A DNA stretch of 64,000 nt from CAIWAH01 sp964602595 (GTDB lineage Bacteria > Verrucomicrobiota > Verrucomicrobiia > Limisphaerales > UBA9464). A program made the position numbers and the translations under genes. Within the stretch, counting starts at the first letter, position 1; each line of letters starts with the position of its first letter. Positions 16,689 through 25,911 of this stretch are shown here, in pieces. The stretch lies in NCBI GenBank assembly GCA_964602595.1, contig CAZRRO010000001.1:496001-560000 (forward strand), given 5' to 3'. Under the pieces are notes generated by a model that did no database searches, was not told the DNA's origin, and saw only the letters and a list, made by a program, of their open reading frames with translations.

Positions 16689-19600
16689 ATGGCCATCCAC
16701 GTCGCCCTCTACCACAAAACCCACTACACCTACAATCAGGCAGTTGGACATGGCCCCCATGTCGTCCGCCTGCGGCCTGCGCCGCATTGCCGCACCAAGA
16801 TTCTCTCCTACTCGCAGAAGATTTCGGGCGGCGAACATTTCATCAACTGGCAGCAGGATCCCTTCTCCAACTGGAACGCGCGCCTCGTCTTCCCCGACAA
16901 GATGAGGGAACTCAGCGTCGAGATCGAACTCGTCGCGGAGATGGCGGTGCACAACCCGTTCGACTTCTTCCTCGAAGAATCGGCGCAGATTTATCCGTTC
17001 GCCTACGAAGCAGGGCTCAAGAAGGAGCTGGCGGCATTCATGGAACTGCCGGCGCCGACCCCCAAGCTGCTCGCCCTCGTCGATGAGTTGCTGGCCAAAT
17101 ACCTCACCGCAAAGGCGCGGACGATCGACTTCCTCGTCGAAGTCAACCAACGGCTCCAGCACGACATCAAATACACGATCCGGCTAGAGCCCGGCGTGCA
17201 GACGCCGGAGGAAACCCTCACCAAGCTAAGCGGCTCGTGTCGCGACACGGGCTGGCTGTTGGTGCAGACCCTGCGTTCGATGGGCTTCGCCGCCCGCTTT
17301 GTCTCCGGTTATCTGATCCAACTCACACCGGACGTGAAGTCACTCGACGGTCCCAGCGGCACCGAGGTGGATTTCACCGATCTGCATGCTTGGTGTGAGG
17401 TGTATCTGCCCGGCGCCGGCTGGATCGGGTTTGATCCGACCAGCGGCCTCCTCGCGGGCGAGGGCCACATCCCGCTCAGTTGCACCCCGGAACCGGCCAG
17501 CGCAGCACCGGTCAGCGGCGCGGTCGACAAGTGCGAATCCACCCTGCACCACGAAATGAAGGTGACCCGGATCTACGAGTCACCGCGCGTCACCAAACCT
17601 TACACCGAGGAACAATGGGCCGAAATCGAGCGCCTCGGCCACGCCATCGACGCGGACCTGACGAGACATGACGTTCGGCTAACGATGGGCGGCGAACCGA
17701 CCTTCATCTCGATCGACGATCCGGATGGTCCGGAGTGGAACTTCACCGCAACCTCCCCGAAGAAGCGTCAGTTGTCTGACGAGCTGCTCAAACGGCTCCG
17801 CGCCAAGTTCGCGCCCGGCTCGCTGGTCCATTACGGCCAGGGCAAGTGGTATCCCGGTGAATCCCTGCCCCGTTGGGCGTTCGGCTGTTACTGGCGCAAG
17901 GACGGTCAGCCTATTTGGCTCCGCGACGAACTGATCGCCGAGGAGGCCGCCAACTACCAGCATACGTCCGACCATTCGGCGAAGTTCATCCAGGCGCTCA
18001 GCACCCGGCTAGGGGCGGATCCCAAATGGGTGCTGCCCGGCTACGAAGACCCGTTCTACCACGTCTGGAAAGAGCGCCGGCTTCCGGCCAACGTCGATCC
18101 CCACAAGGCCAACCTGAAGGACGAGGAGGAACGAATCCGGCTCGCCAAGATCCTCGAACAGGGGCTCGACAGCGTCGTGGGCCACGTGCTGCCCATTCAG
18201 CGTGCTTGGCGCACCCACGAACCCGTCTGGGTTAGCGGTCCGTGGTTCCTGCGCGCGGAACGCCTCTACCTGATGCCCGGCGATTCCCCGATGGGTCTTC
18301 GCCTGCCATTGGATTCGCTGCCTTGGGTCAAGGAATCCGACTACCCCTACGTCAACGAACTCGACCCGACGGTCGAACGTCCGCCACTCCCTTCGCCGGA
18401 CGAATTCCGTCAGCGTTACCTTCGCTCCGATACCCCGGCCCGCCGGCAAGCAGCGGCCTTGCGGCGACGGGGCCAGACCGAGGAAGAGGCCAAGAAGGAG
18501 GCGCTGCGCGAGGATCCCACGCGGGTGCCGAAGAGTGGCGAATCCGCCTCCTGGATTGTGCGCACCGCGCTGTGCGTCGAACCGCGCCAAGGCAAGCTTC
18601 ACGTCTTCATGCCGCCCGTCGCGACGTTGGAAGATTACCTGGAACTCGTTGCCGCCGTGGAAGACACCGCCGCCCAATTGGGCACGCCGGTCGCCGTCGA
18701 GGGCTACACCCCGCCGCGCGATTCCCGGCTGCAAGTCCTCAAGGTCACGCCCGACCCCGGCGTCATCGAGGTCAACCTCCACCCCAGCAAGTCTTGGGAC
18801 GAATTGGTGGAGCGAACCACTGTGCTCTACGAGGAAGCCCGCCAGACGCGGCTGGGCACGGAGAAGTTCATGGTGGACGGCCGCCACACCGGAACCGGCG
18901 GCGGCAATCACATCCTCATCGGTGCGGAAACCCCCATTGATTCGCCGGTTCTGCGCCGCCCTGACCTGCTGCGTTCGCTGATCGCCTACTGGCAGAACCA
19001 CCCGTCGCTGAGCTGGCTGTTCAGCAGCCTGTTCATCGGGCCGACCAGCCAGGCTCCCCGCGTTGACGAAGCGCGCAACGATTCGCTCTACGAACTCGAG
19101 GTCGCGTTCAAGGAACTCGACCGGCAGCTGGGCTTCGCCGCCGGCCAAGCGGTGCCGCCGTGGCTGTCGGATCGCCTCTTCCGCAACCTGCTCATCGACT
19201 CCAGCGGCAACACCCACCGCGCCGAGTTCAGCATCGACAAGCTCTACTCGCCCGACGGCAGCGCCGGCCGGCTCGGCTTGGTCGAGATGCGTGCCTTTGA
19301 GATGCCGCCACACGCGCGCATGAGCCTGGCCCAGCACCTCCTGCTGCGCGGGCTTGTGAGCAAGTTCTGGAAGGAACCTTACACAAACGGCCTCGTCCGC
19401 TGGGGCACCGACATTCACGACCGCTGGATGCTGCCGCACTTCTGCGAGACCGACTTCAAGGATGTCGTCCGCGACCTGCGTGACTCGGGCTACCCGTTCG
19501 AGTTCGACTGGTTCGCGCCGCACTTCGAATTCCGCTTCCCTAGGATCGGCGACTTCGCCCAACGCGACGTCGAGGTCGAACTTCGCACCGCCCTGGAACC

Positions 19601-20078
19601 GTGGCATGTCCTCGGCGAAGAAGGCGCGGCGGGCGGGACGGTTCGCTACGTGGACAGCTCGCTCGAACGTCTCCAGGTCAAGGCCCGCGGCCTGATCGGT
19701 GACCGGTTCACCGTCACCGTGAACGGCCGTCGCGTTCCGCTACATTCCACCGGCACCAATGGCGAAGCCGTGGCCGGCGTGCGTTATCGCGCCTGGCAGC
19801 CGCCCAACTGTCTCCAGCCGACTATCGGCGTCCACGCCCCGCTGGTGTTCGACCTCTACGACACTTGGAACAAGCGTTCGCTCGGTGGCTGTCAGTATCA
19901 CGTCGCCCACCCCGGCGGCCGCAGCTATGACACCTTCCCGGTGAACAGCTACGAAGCCGAGAGCCGCCGCTTGGCGCGCTTCTTCACCCACGGGGCGTCC
20001 CATGGCAAGTTCTCGGCGCCGGCGGAAACGATCACCCAAGATCTTCCGTTCACGCTGGATTTACGGTTGCCGGCGTAG
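16689..20078 (+). CDS. Large transglutaminase-like protein with DUF2126 domain
   Basis: This 1129-residue protein has two parts. The N-terminal part (about 1-270) is a bacterial transglutaminase-like domain opening ALYHKTHYTYNQAVGHGPHV. Its putative catalytic triad is Cys184 (SGSCRDTGWLL), His233 (DLHAWCEVYL) and Asp249 (GFDPTSG). The remainder (about 320-1129) is the DUF2126 region, with DVRLTMGGEPTFISIDDPDG, WYPGESLPRWAFGCYWR, HTGTGGGNHILIG and MRAFEMPPHARMSLAQHLLL. The ATG at 16689 fits the family start. It is the third gene of the ATP-grasp / alpha-E / transglutaminase operon, predicted to form and hydrolyse or cross-link an unknown peptide. No signal peptide is seen, so it should be cytoplasmic. 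Confidence 0.92.
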   Translation: MAIHVALYHKTHYTYNQAVGHGPHVVRLRPAPHCRTKILSYSQKISGGEHFINWQQDPFSNWNARLVFPDKMRELSVEIELVAEMAVHNPFDFFLEESAQIYPFAYEAGLKKELAAFMELPAPTPKLLALVDELLAKYLTAKARTIDFLVEVNQRLQHDIKYTIRLEPGVQTPEETLTKLSGSCRDTGWLLVQTLRSMGFAARFVSGYLIQLTPDVKSLDGPSGTEVDFTDLHAWCEVYLPGAGWIGFDPTSGLLAGEGHIPLSCTPEPASAAPVSGAVDKCESTLHHEMKVTRIYESPRVTKPYTEEQWAEIERLGHAIDADLTRHDVRLTMGGEPTFISIDDPDGPEWNFTATSPKKRQLSDELLKRLRAKFAPGSLVHYGQGKWYPGESLPRWAFGCYWRKDGQPIWLRDELIAEEAANYQHTSDHSAKFIQALSTRLGADPKWVLPGYEDPFYHVWKERRLPANVDPHKANLKDEEERIRLAKILEQGLDSVVGHVLPIQRAWRTHEPVWVSGPWFLRAERLYLMPGDSPMGLRLPLDSLPWVKESDYPYVNELDPTVERPPLPSPDEFRQRYLRSDTPARRQAAALRRRGQTEEEAKKEALREDPTRVPKSGESASWIVRTALCVEPRQGKLHVFMPPVATLEDYLELVAAVEDTAAQLGTPVAVEGYTPPRDSRLQVLKVTPDPGVIEVNLHPSKSWDELVERTTVLYEEARQTRLGTEKFMVDGRHTGTGGGNHILIGAETPIDSPVLRRPDLLRSLIAYWQNHPSLSWLFSSLFIGPTSQAPRVDEARNDSLYELEVAFKELDRQLGFAAGQAVPPWLSDRLFRNLLIDSSGNTHRAEFSIDKLYSPDGSAGRLGLVEMRAFEMPPHARMSLAQHLLLRGLVSKFWKEPYTNGLVRWGTDIHDRWMLPHFCETDFKDVVRDLRDSGYPFEFDWFAPHFEFRFPRIGDFAQRDVEVELRTALEPWHVLGEEGAAGGTVRYVDSSLERLQVKARGLIGDRFTVTVNGRRVPLHSTGTNGEAVAGVRYRAWQPPNCLQPTIGVHAPLVFDLYDTWNKRSLGGCQYHVAHPGGRSYDTFPVNSYEAESRRLARFFTHGASHGKFSAPAETITQDLPFTLDLRLPA

Positions 20079-20191
20079 GTTCGTTTCCAGTGCCGTGGGT
20101 TGGAACTTCCCAACTCACGGCGTTGTTCCGATTATTTCCGGCGCCGATGGCCTCGCTTGCGTCGGCGCCGTTCGCTTTCCACACTCCGCTC

Positions 20192-20665
20192 ATGAAGAAG
20201 GACGTGTTGCCCGTGCAAATCCGCGGCCTCCTACCCGCCAACAGCGGGGTAGCCCTCTTTCTCGGCAATGACGAAAAGGTCTTCGTCATCCAGGTGGAGC
20301 ACAACATGGGGGCCGTCATCGGCATGGCCCTCCGTGGCACGCATCACGAGCGCCCACTCACGCACGACCTCATCGGCAACATCTTTCAGGGCTTTGGTAT
20401 CTCGGTGGAACGGGTCGTCATCACCGAACTCCGCAACTCCACCTACTTCGCCCGCCTGATCCTGAAGCAGGAAAACGAACTCGGCTCCAAGCTCGTCGAA
20501 CTCGACGCCCGACCGAGCGATTGCCTCGCCATCGCGGCCGCGCAGAAGAAGCCGATCTTCGTCACGACGAAGCTGTTCCAGTCTGTTGAGGACATGACCG
20601 AGGTGCTCACGCGCATCGGCGAGGAAAAGCAGACCGGCGAAGGCGACGAGCCGGAGCAGACCTGA
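20192..20665 (+). CDS. DUF151 bifunctional-nuclease family protein
   Basis: This 157-residue protein opens MKKDVLPVQIRGLLPANSG and carries the DUF151 core: VFVIQVEHNMGAVIGMALRG, RPLTHDLIGNIFQGFGISVERVVITEL, TYFARLIL and the highly conserved ELDARPSDCLAIAAAQKKPIFV. Members are described as bifunctional DNase/RNase or as conserved proteins of unclear role. The stop TGA overlaps the ATG of holA by one base, so the two are translationally coupled. The ATG at 20192 is chosen because the 34 residues before it have no family support. Confidence 0.88.
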   Translation: MKKDVLPVQIRGLLPANSGVALFLGNDEKVFVIQVEHNMGAVIGMALRGTHHERPLTHDLIGNIFQGFGISVERVVITELRNSTYFARLILKQENELGSKLVELDARPSDCLAIAAAQKKPIFVTTKLFQSVEDMTEVLTRIGEEKQTGEGDEPEQT

Positions 20666-21813
20666 TGGCGAAAGCTGCCGCCAATTCCGCGCCGCTCCTG
20701 CTCGTCTGCGGCGACGACGATTTCACGGTCAAACAGAAGGCCCGGGCTTACTTTGACCAGTGGTCCGCCGAACTCGGCGGCATGGACCACGAGATCGTGG
20801 ATGCCACCGCCGGCAATTCCGGCGAAGCCCTGAACCGCATCGGCCGGCTCCGGGAAGCGCTCAACACGCTGCCCTTCTTCGGCGGCGCCAAGGCAGTGTG
20901 GTTTCGCGACTGCAATTTCTTGGGCGAGGATCGCACGTCGTCCAGCGCCGCGGTGACCGAGGAACTCACCCAGCTCGCGGACGAACTGAAGGCCTTCCGC
21001 TGGGACGGCGTGCGGCTGCTGATCTCCGGTTCCAAGCCCGACAAACGGCGCTCGTTCTACAAGACCGTCGAGAAGTTGGGTTCGGTGGAGTCGTTCAACG
21101 CCCTCTCCGCCGACGACAAGGACTGGGCCGGCAAGGCGGAATCGGAAGCCGTGCGCCTGTTCCGGGCCCTCAACAAGGACATCGCCGACAACGCGCTGGC
21201 GGAACTAGTAACCCGGGTGGGTCCGAACCTGCGCGCCCTTGCCAACGAGGTGGAGAAACTCTCCCTCTACGTCGGGGATCGGTCTGAGGTGTCGCTGGCC
21301 GACGTGCAGACGATGACCATGCCCCAGAAGCTGGCGAAGGCGTTCGCCTTGGGCGAGGCGCTCGGCGAACGCGATTTGGCCAAGCTGCTGCGCGTGCTGG
21401 ATCAGGAGCTCTGGGAAATCCGCACCGGCGCAGACAAGAAGAAGTCCGAGATCGGCCTGCTCTACGGGCTGATTTCCAAGGTTCGGGCGCTGTTGATGCT
21501 CCGGGAACTGCGCGACCAAGGTTTGTTGAAGCCTGCCCGCGACTACAATTCGTTCAAAGCCCAGCTTGATCGGCTGCCCGCGACCTCACTCCCGGACGAC
21601 AAGCGATTCAATCCGCTGGCAGGTCATCCATTCGTGCTCTTCCAGGCCGCCCGTCAGGCGGAGAATTACACGGTGCCCGAGCTCATTCGCGCGATGGATA
21701 CCCTGCTGGGTGCCAACGTGAAGCTGGTCAGCAGCGGCCTGGATGAGGCGATGGTTCTCCAGCAATCGTTGGTAGAAATCGTTGGGTTGGCGGTGAAACG
21801 CCCAGCCAATTGA
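20665..21813 (+). CDS. holA: DNA polymerase III delta subunit (clamp loader)
   Basis: HolA is the delta subunit that opens the sliding clamp in the clamp-loader complex. The 382-residue product has the typical N-terminus APLLLVCGDDDFTVKQKARAYF, the middle KAVWFRDCNFL, LLISGSKPDKRRSFYKTVEK, NLRALANEVEKLSLYVGD and the C-terminal collar-like region GLISKVRALLMLRELRDQGLL. Length fits the family (about 340-380). It is coupled to the upstream DUF151 gene. A GGAG lies at the right distance upstream of the ATG. It converges with the OmcB-like gene. Confidence 0.9.
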   Translation: MAKAAANSAPLLLVCGDDDFTVKQKARAYFDQWSAELGGMDHEIVDATAGNSGEALNRIGRLREALNTLPFFGGAKAVWFRDCNFLGEDRTSSSAAVTEELTQLADELKAFRWDGVRLLISGSKPDKRRSFYKTVEKLGSVESFNALSADDKDWAGKAESEAVRLFRALNKDIADNALAELVTRVGPNLRALANEVEKLSLYVGDRSEVSLADVQTMTMPQKLAKAFALGEALGERDLAKLLRVLDQELWEIRTGADKKKSEIGLLYGLISKVRALLMLRELRDQGLLKPARDYNSFKAQLDRLPATSLPDDKRFNPLAGHPFVLFQAARQAENYTVPELIRAMDTLLGANVKLVSSGLDEAMVLQQSLVEIVGLAVKRPAN

Positions 21814-21883
21814 ACTGGCTCCCCCTTCTTTGATCGCTCCGTCCGTGTGCGTCCACGGCAAACGGCGGCGGATACCGGAAAGC

Positions 21884-21914
21884 AAAAAGCGCCCCCGGCG
21901 AACCGGGAGCGCTT
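21884..21914 (-). terminator. Rho-independent terminator of the OmcB-like gene
   Basis: The inverted repeat AAGCGCCCCCGG (21887-21898) pairs with CCGGGAGCGCTT (21903-21914) with one mismatch and a CGAA tetraloop. On the minus strand the stem is followed by CTTTTTG, giving the U tract. It starts 25 bases past the stop codon of the OmcB-like gene. Confidence 0.8.
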
Positions 21915-21938
21915 GGAGTTGCAGCGGATTACTGAGAA

Positions 21939-23522
21939 TCAGTAAACCGTGGTGGACTCTTCTTCGACCACCGGCGACTTCAGTTCCGAGCAGGTCAACG
22001 TGACCTTCTGGCGGGCGTCGCCCACCGATCCACCCTTCACGACAATCGTGTAGGTGAAGGACTGCTTGGACTTCAGCACGGGCTTGGTCGGGAACGTCAC
22101 CTTCTTGCCGCTGACAGTGCCGTCAGGCGAGCTGACCGGATTGGTCTCGGTGTCGCTCTCATACGTGGTCGCCAAATTGGTCAGGTCAGCATTGCCCTGG
22201 TTGGTGACGCGGATGGTGTAGGTGGTGGTTTCGCCGACTTGGATCGGGTCAGGATCGTCCACGACTTCGAGCAGGACGCCCGGGACACCCTTCCAGACGG
22301 TGCAGGCTTCGGCGTTCTCACGCAGGCCTTCCTTGGTGGAGATGCTGGCGGCGTTGCACCAGCGGCCAATCTGCGAGCTGGTCAGCACGACGTCGAAGCT
22401 CTTGCTTTCGCCAGCCTTGAGGGTGCCGACATTCCAAGTCGCCGTGTTGCCAGAGACCGTGGCGCCCTGGGCGCTGACAATGCGGGTCTGGGACGGGGCG
22501 GTATCGGTCACCACCACACCGGTCAGGTCGGTGTCACCGATATTGGACGCCTTGACGGTGTAGCTGGCCTGCTTGTTGACCAACTGTTCGGCAGTGCCGG
22601 ACTTCTCCAGTTTCAGGCCGGGCTTGACGACCAACGTGCACGCGTCGTCTTGGACGCTGGCGGTGTTGGAAGCGGTGGCAACGGCCACGTTGCAATGGCG
22701 GCCGCGCTCAGCCGCCTTGAGGGTCACCGGGATGGTCTTCGAAGCTCCGGGGGCGAGGTCGCCGACCGTGGTGGGAATCTCGCGCACGCCGCCCAAACCG
22801 GCAGGAACCTTGTCGGTCACCACCACGTTCTTGGCGACGGAAGTGCCGACGTTCTTGACGACGATATTGTAGGCCACGTCGCTACCGAGCTGGGCGACTT
22901 CGGGACCGGTCTTGTCGATCGCCAGCTGAGCCCGGCCCACGACGGTCTTGGCGCAGACGCGCGGATCGGCCTTCACGGTGGCGCAGGACGCCAAAGTGCC
23001 CTCCCGGTCGGGCTTGACCGTGACCTTCAGGGACTTGGACTCGCCGGCGTCCATGTTACCAAGGTTCCAGACCAAGGTGTTGCCGCTGACGGAAGCCTGA
23101 GGTTCGGTGCTGACGAGCGAGCAGCCGTCAGGAATCTGGTCGGTGACCACCACGTTGCCCGCGCAACCCACGGCCATGGGCTTCAGCTCATAGGTGAACG
23201 GCTCACCCAAGGTAGCTTCGGCCGGCATCGTCTTGGTCATGTGGACCAAGCCGCTGTTGATCACCGAGCAGTTGCCCGCCGGAACTGGAGCCGGCTCGGC
23301 CGGCTTGGCCTGCGCGATGACGGGTTCGCCGGTGCTTTTGAAATAGGGGGAACGGCCGGTGTAGAAGTCACCGACGATCACTTCGTAGTTTTGGCGCTCA
23401 CGAATCTGGTCGCTGCTCCGCGGATTGCTTTGGGCACTGACTCCCGTGAGGTTCGCCAAAGTCGCGAGGGCGACGACGAACCCGCAGGTCAATGACTTAC
23501 GGTAGGGGTTGCTAACGCTCAT
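21939..23522 (-). CDS. OmcB-like outer-envelope protein with DUF11 repeats
   Basis: This 527-residue exported protein has a signal peptide (SLTCGFVVALATLANLTGVS, likely cut after VSA). A linker is followed by four DUF11-type beta repeats: LVHMTKTMPAEATLGEPFTY, LAIDKTGPEVAQLGSDVAYN, LKLEKSGTAEQLVNKQASYT and LEVVDDPDPIQVGETTTYTI. The order and motifs match the chlamydial 60-kDa cysteine-rich protein OmcB, including TVWKGVPG before the last repeat and a C-terminal GGSVGDARQKVTLT ending in TTVY. It has far fewer cysteines than OmcB (about a dozen, such as GCAGN, SCATV, RWCNAA), but they are placed to form disulfides. It likely acts as a structural or disulfide-linked outer-membrane or periplasmic protein. 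The ATG at 23522 is placed just before the signal peptide. Confidence 0.85.
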   Translation of the reverse strand: MSVSNPYRKSLTCGFVVALATLANLTGVSAQSNPRSSDQIRERQNYEVIVGDFYTGRSPYFKSTGEPVIAQAKPAEPAPVPAGNCSVINSGLVHMTKTMPAEATLGEPFTYELKPMAVGCAGNVVVTDQIPDGCSLVSTEPQASVSGNTLVWNLGNMDAGESKSLKVTVKPDREGTLASCATVKADPRVCAKTVVGRAQLAIDKTGPEVAQLGSDVAYNIVVKNVGTSVAKNVVVTDKVPAGLGGVREIPTTVGDLAPGASKTIPVTLKAAERGRHCNVAVATASNTASVQDDACTLVVKPGLKLEKSGTAEQLVNKQASYTVKASNIGDTDLTGVVVTDTAPSQTRIVSAQGATVSGNTATWNVGTLKAGESKSFDVVLTSSQIGRWCNAASISTKEGLRENAEACTVWKGVPGVLLEVVDDPDPIQVGETTTYTIRVTNQGNADLTNLATTYESDTETNPVSSPDGTVSGKKVTFPTKPVLKSKQSFTYTIVVKGGSVGDARQKVTLTCSELKSPVVEEESTTVY

Positions 23523-23649
23523 GTGTGAGTATCTTGGTATGTGGTTTCCTTCGTCAAAACGGATGCGGACGCAAAAGATCTTTGCCTGCGGAGGGAGTCG
23601 CAATTCCTAGCCAGACTGTCAAGTTGGCCGTCAATGTGATTCAGACAAA

Positions 23650-23723
23650 TGGAGCGGGCGAAGGGAATCGAACCCTCGTAACCGGTTTGGAAGACCGGCG
23701 CTCTACCATTGAGCTACGCCCGC
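23650..23723 (-). tRNA. tRNA-Gly(TCC)
   Basis: Read on the minus strand, the acceptor GCGGGCG (23717-23723) pairs with CGCCCGC (23654-23660). The discriminator base is T and CCA is encoded (23650-23652). The D arm contains AGCTCAATGGTAGAGC, the anticodon loop CTTCCAA carries the anticodon TCC, and the T loop is GGTTCGATTCC. It lies 55 bases downstream of pdxA on the same strand. Confidence 0.97.
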
Positions 23724-23778
23724 GCCTCAGATGCGGGGCGTAGGTAACCGACCCAAGCCTCCGAGTGCAAGCGATTGC

Positions 23779-24810
23779 TTAATGAATGCGACGCGCCTCC
23801 GAGGCGGGAAACAAGGACTTCCGCCTTGCGGCCAGCTGCCGCGCCAAACGGATTGCCGCCTCCATGCTCGATGGGTCCGCAATTCCCTGCCCGGCGATGT
23901 CGTAAGCGGTGCCGTGGTCGGGTGAAGTCCGGACAAAGGGCAATCCGACCGTCCAATTCACGCCATTGTCGAAGGCCACCATTTTCAGGGGCACCAAGCC
24001 TTGGTCGTGATACATGGCCACGACCGCGTCAAATTCGCCGCCAAAGGCCCGGGCAAACAGGGTGTCGGCCGGCACCGGGCCGACGCAGTCAATCCCCTGC
24101 GCCCGCGCAGAACCGACAGCCGGACTGATCACGTCGTTTTCCTCCCGGCCCATTTTCCCGCCTTCCCCGGCGTGCGGGTTGAGACCGCAAATTCCGATTC
24201 GCCGCCGCGGTAGACTCAGTTGCTCGCAGGCCAGCGCAGTCAGTTCGATGGCCTGTCGAACCGATTCGATCGAGAGCGCCGCGGCCACGTCCTTGAGCGG
24301 GAGGTGGGTCGTCGCCAAGGCCACCCGGAGCCAGCGCCCGCGATCATCGTGCCCCAACAGCATCATCGCCACCCGGGCACCTCCGGCCAATTCGGCAAGA
24401 AACTCCGTCTGCCCGACAAACGGCTGGCCCGCCCTGATGATGGCCTCCTTGCTGACCGGCGCCGTCACCAGGCCGTCGAATTCGCCGATTCGGCAGCGCG
24501 CGGCGCCTTCTCTGAGCCACCGCACGGCGGCCGTCGCGGCTTCCGGCGCCCCAGCAGGCAAATCGGCAGGCAGGCAATCGGTCTGCGACTGGAGCAAATA
24601 GAGGCGACTGAATTGCTCTTCGCGCTCTTCCCACCGCGCCAACTCGCCCTCGATCCCCAGAAGCCCACAGTAATAGGCCGCCACATCGCTGTCGCCGATC
24701 AGGACGTAGCAGGTCGAATCGTCGCTGCCCAGCTCACGGGCAAGAGCCTTGAATGCGACCTCGGGGCCGATGCCAGTGATATCGCCGAGGGTGATTCCAA
24801 GCGTCAGCAC
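23779..24810 (-). CDS. pdxA: 4-hydroxythreonine-4-phosphate dehydrogenase
   Basis: PdxA oxidises 4-phosphohydroxy-L-threonine with NAD(P) in pyridoxal phosphate synthesis. The 343-residue protein has LGITLGDITGIGPEVAFKAL at the N-terminus, GLVTAPVSKEAI and FVGQTEFLAELAG, MMLLGHDDRGRWLRVALATTHLPL, ICGLNPHAGEGGKMGREEND, and the metal and substrate segment MYHDQGLVPLKMVAFDNGVN with VRTSPDHGTAYDIAG. Length fits the family. It follows the surA-like gene with an 18-base gap, conserving the surA-pdxA pairing known from enterobacteria. The tRNA-Gly gene follows. Confidence 0.95.
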   Translation of the reverse strand: MLTLGITLGDITGIGPEVAFKALARELGSDDSTCYVLIGDSDVAAYYCGLLGIEGELARWEEREEQFSRLYLLQSQTDCLPADLPAGAPEAATAAVRWLREGAARCRIGEFDGLVTAPVSKEAIIRAGQPFVGQTEFLAELAGGARVAMMLLGHDDRGRWLRVALATTHLPLKDVAAALSIESVRQAIELTALACEQLSLPRRRIGICGLNPHAGEGGKMGREENDVISPAVGSARAQGIDCVGPVPADTLFARAFGGEFDAVVAMYHDQGLVPLKMVAFDNGVNWTVGLPFVRTSPDHGTAYDIAGQGIADPSSMEAAIRLARQLAARRKSLFPASEARRIH

Positions 24811-24828
24811 AGGATTCCGGGCAAGGCC

Positions 24829-25794
24829 TCAGAAGTAGGTGACAAACTGCTTCTGTCGCAGCCGCTTGATCCACCCCTGCCTGAGTCGCTCACGCTCCTC
24901 GTTCCGCAAGGTGGTTTCCACATCCTGCCGAACCTCGTTCAATGGCAGGACTCCCGCCGCCTTCTTCTCCTCCACCTTCACGATGAAGATGGCGCCTTCC
25001 ACCTCAATCGATTCACTTACACCACTGGACTCCGCCTTGAAGACCCATTCGCGCAACTCCTTGCGCAAGTCCGCGTCCCGGTTTTCCAGCCAACCGCGGT
25101 CGCCGCCCTTGAACCGCCGGGCGTCGTCGGAAACGGCGTCCGCCACCTTGGCAAATTCCTCCCCGGACTTGATCCGGGTGAGCGCCGCCTCGGCGATCTT
25201 GCGCGATTCGCCGGCCGGATGACGCGACTTGTCCACGAGGATCATGCGGATCTTCGCGCGGTCGCCCACCCGGTATTTGTCGGCGTGCTCCGCGTAGTGC
25301 TTCTCGATCTTCTTGGGAGAAACGACGATGTTCTGGTTGATGTTCTTGATCGTCATCTGCGCGATCACGAACTGGTCCCGCTGATCCTTGCGCCAGCTTT
25401 CGTAGCTTTGGCCCCGGAGGCGCAGGGTTTTCGTCAGGGTCAGTCGGTCGCCAAATTCCTCCTTCATCTGCCGGTCCACGATCTCGTCGATGATGCTCTC
25501 GGGCAGGTTGTAACCCTTGGTCTCGAACTCCTTGACGATCAGTTCACGCTCAATCAACTGCTCCAGCACGTCCTTCTGGATCTGCTGCGCCCGGCGGTCG
25601 AATTCGGACTCGTCCCGTGCTAGGCGGCGTGCCGCCTCCAAAGGCCGCAGGCTGGCCGAACGGACGTCGTCGAAGGTGATCACCGACTTGTTGACCACCG
25701 CCGCCACGCCGTTGAGCAACTGCGTCTGCGCGATCGCAGGCACCATCGCGACGGCCAAAACTCCGGCGGCCAGACCAAGGCGTATCCACTTCAT
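24829..25794 (-). CDS. SurA-like periplasmic peptidyl-prolyl isomerase/chaperone
   Basis: This 321-residue exported protein (signal MKWIRLGLAAGVLAVAMVPA, likely cut near AIAQ) has a SurA N-terminal domain, starting LLNGVAAVVNKSVITFDDV and running through helical LEQLIERELIVKEFETKGYN and DEIVDRQMKEEFGDR. A single parvulin domain follows (AKIRMILVDKSR, EEFAKVADAVSDDARRFKGG, GVSESIEVEGAIFIVKVEEK). SurA escorts outer-membrane proteins through the periplasm. Enterobacterial SurA has two parvulin domains; here one is visible. The ATG at 25794 gives a clean signal peptide, while a longer reading to 26121 would overlap the opposite-strand GT2 gene. Downstream pdxA is probably co-transcribed. Confidence 0.85.
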   Translation of the reverse strand: MKWIRLGLAAGVLAVAMVPAIAQTQLLNGVAAVVNKSVITFDDVRSASLRPLEAARRLARDESEFDRRAQQIQKDVLEQLIERELIVKEFETKGYNLPESIIDEIVDRQMKEEFGDRLTLTKTLRLRGQSYESWRKDQRDQFVIAQMTIKNINQNIVVSPKKIEKHYAEHADKYRVGDRAKIRMILVDKSRHPAGESRKIAEAALTRIKSGEEFAKVADAVSDDARRFKGGDRGWLENRDADLRKELREWVFKAESSGVSESIEVEGAIFIVKVEEKKAAGVLPLNEVRQDVETTLRNEERERLRQGWIKRLRQKQFVTYF

Positions 25795-25911
25795 GGGCCG
25801 GACGGTAGGAAAGCCCCGCGCGACTGTCCATCGCCAGTCCGCGGCGTTCGCTCGGTCCGTGCCGCTTCCGGCATTGAGCTTTGCCGGCGGTTCACCTTTC
25901 AATTCGCGCGC

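Noticed and set aside
18009..19607. 532-codon frame on the minus strand opposite the transglutaminase/DUF2126 gene
   Set aside because: The + strand frame carries all family motifs. The minus frame has low-complexity composition and no domain.
22239..23495. 418-codon frame on + strand opposite the OmcB-like gene
   Set aside because: It is a mirror of the DUF11 repeats, with a composition dominated by Gly, Asp, His and Val and no recognisable domain.
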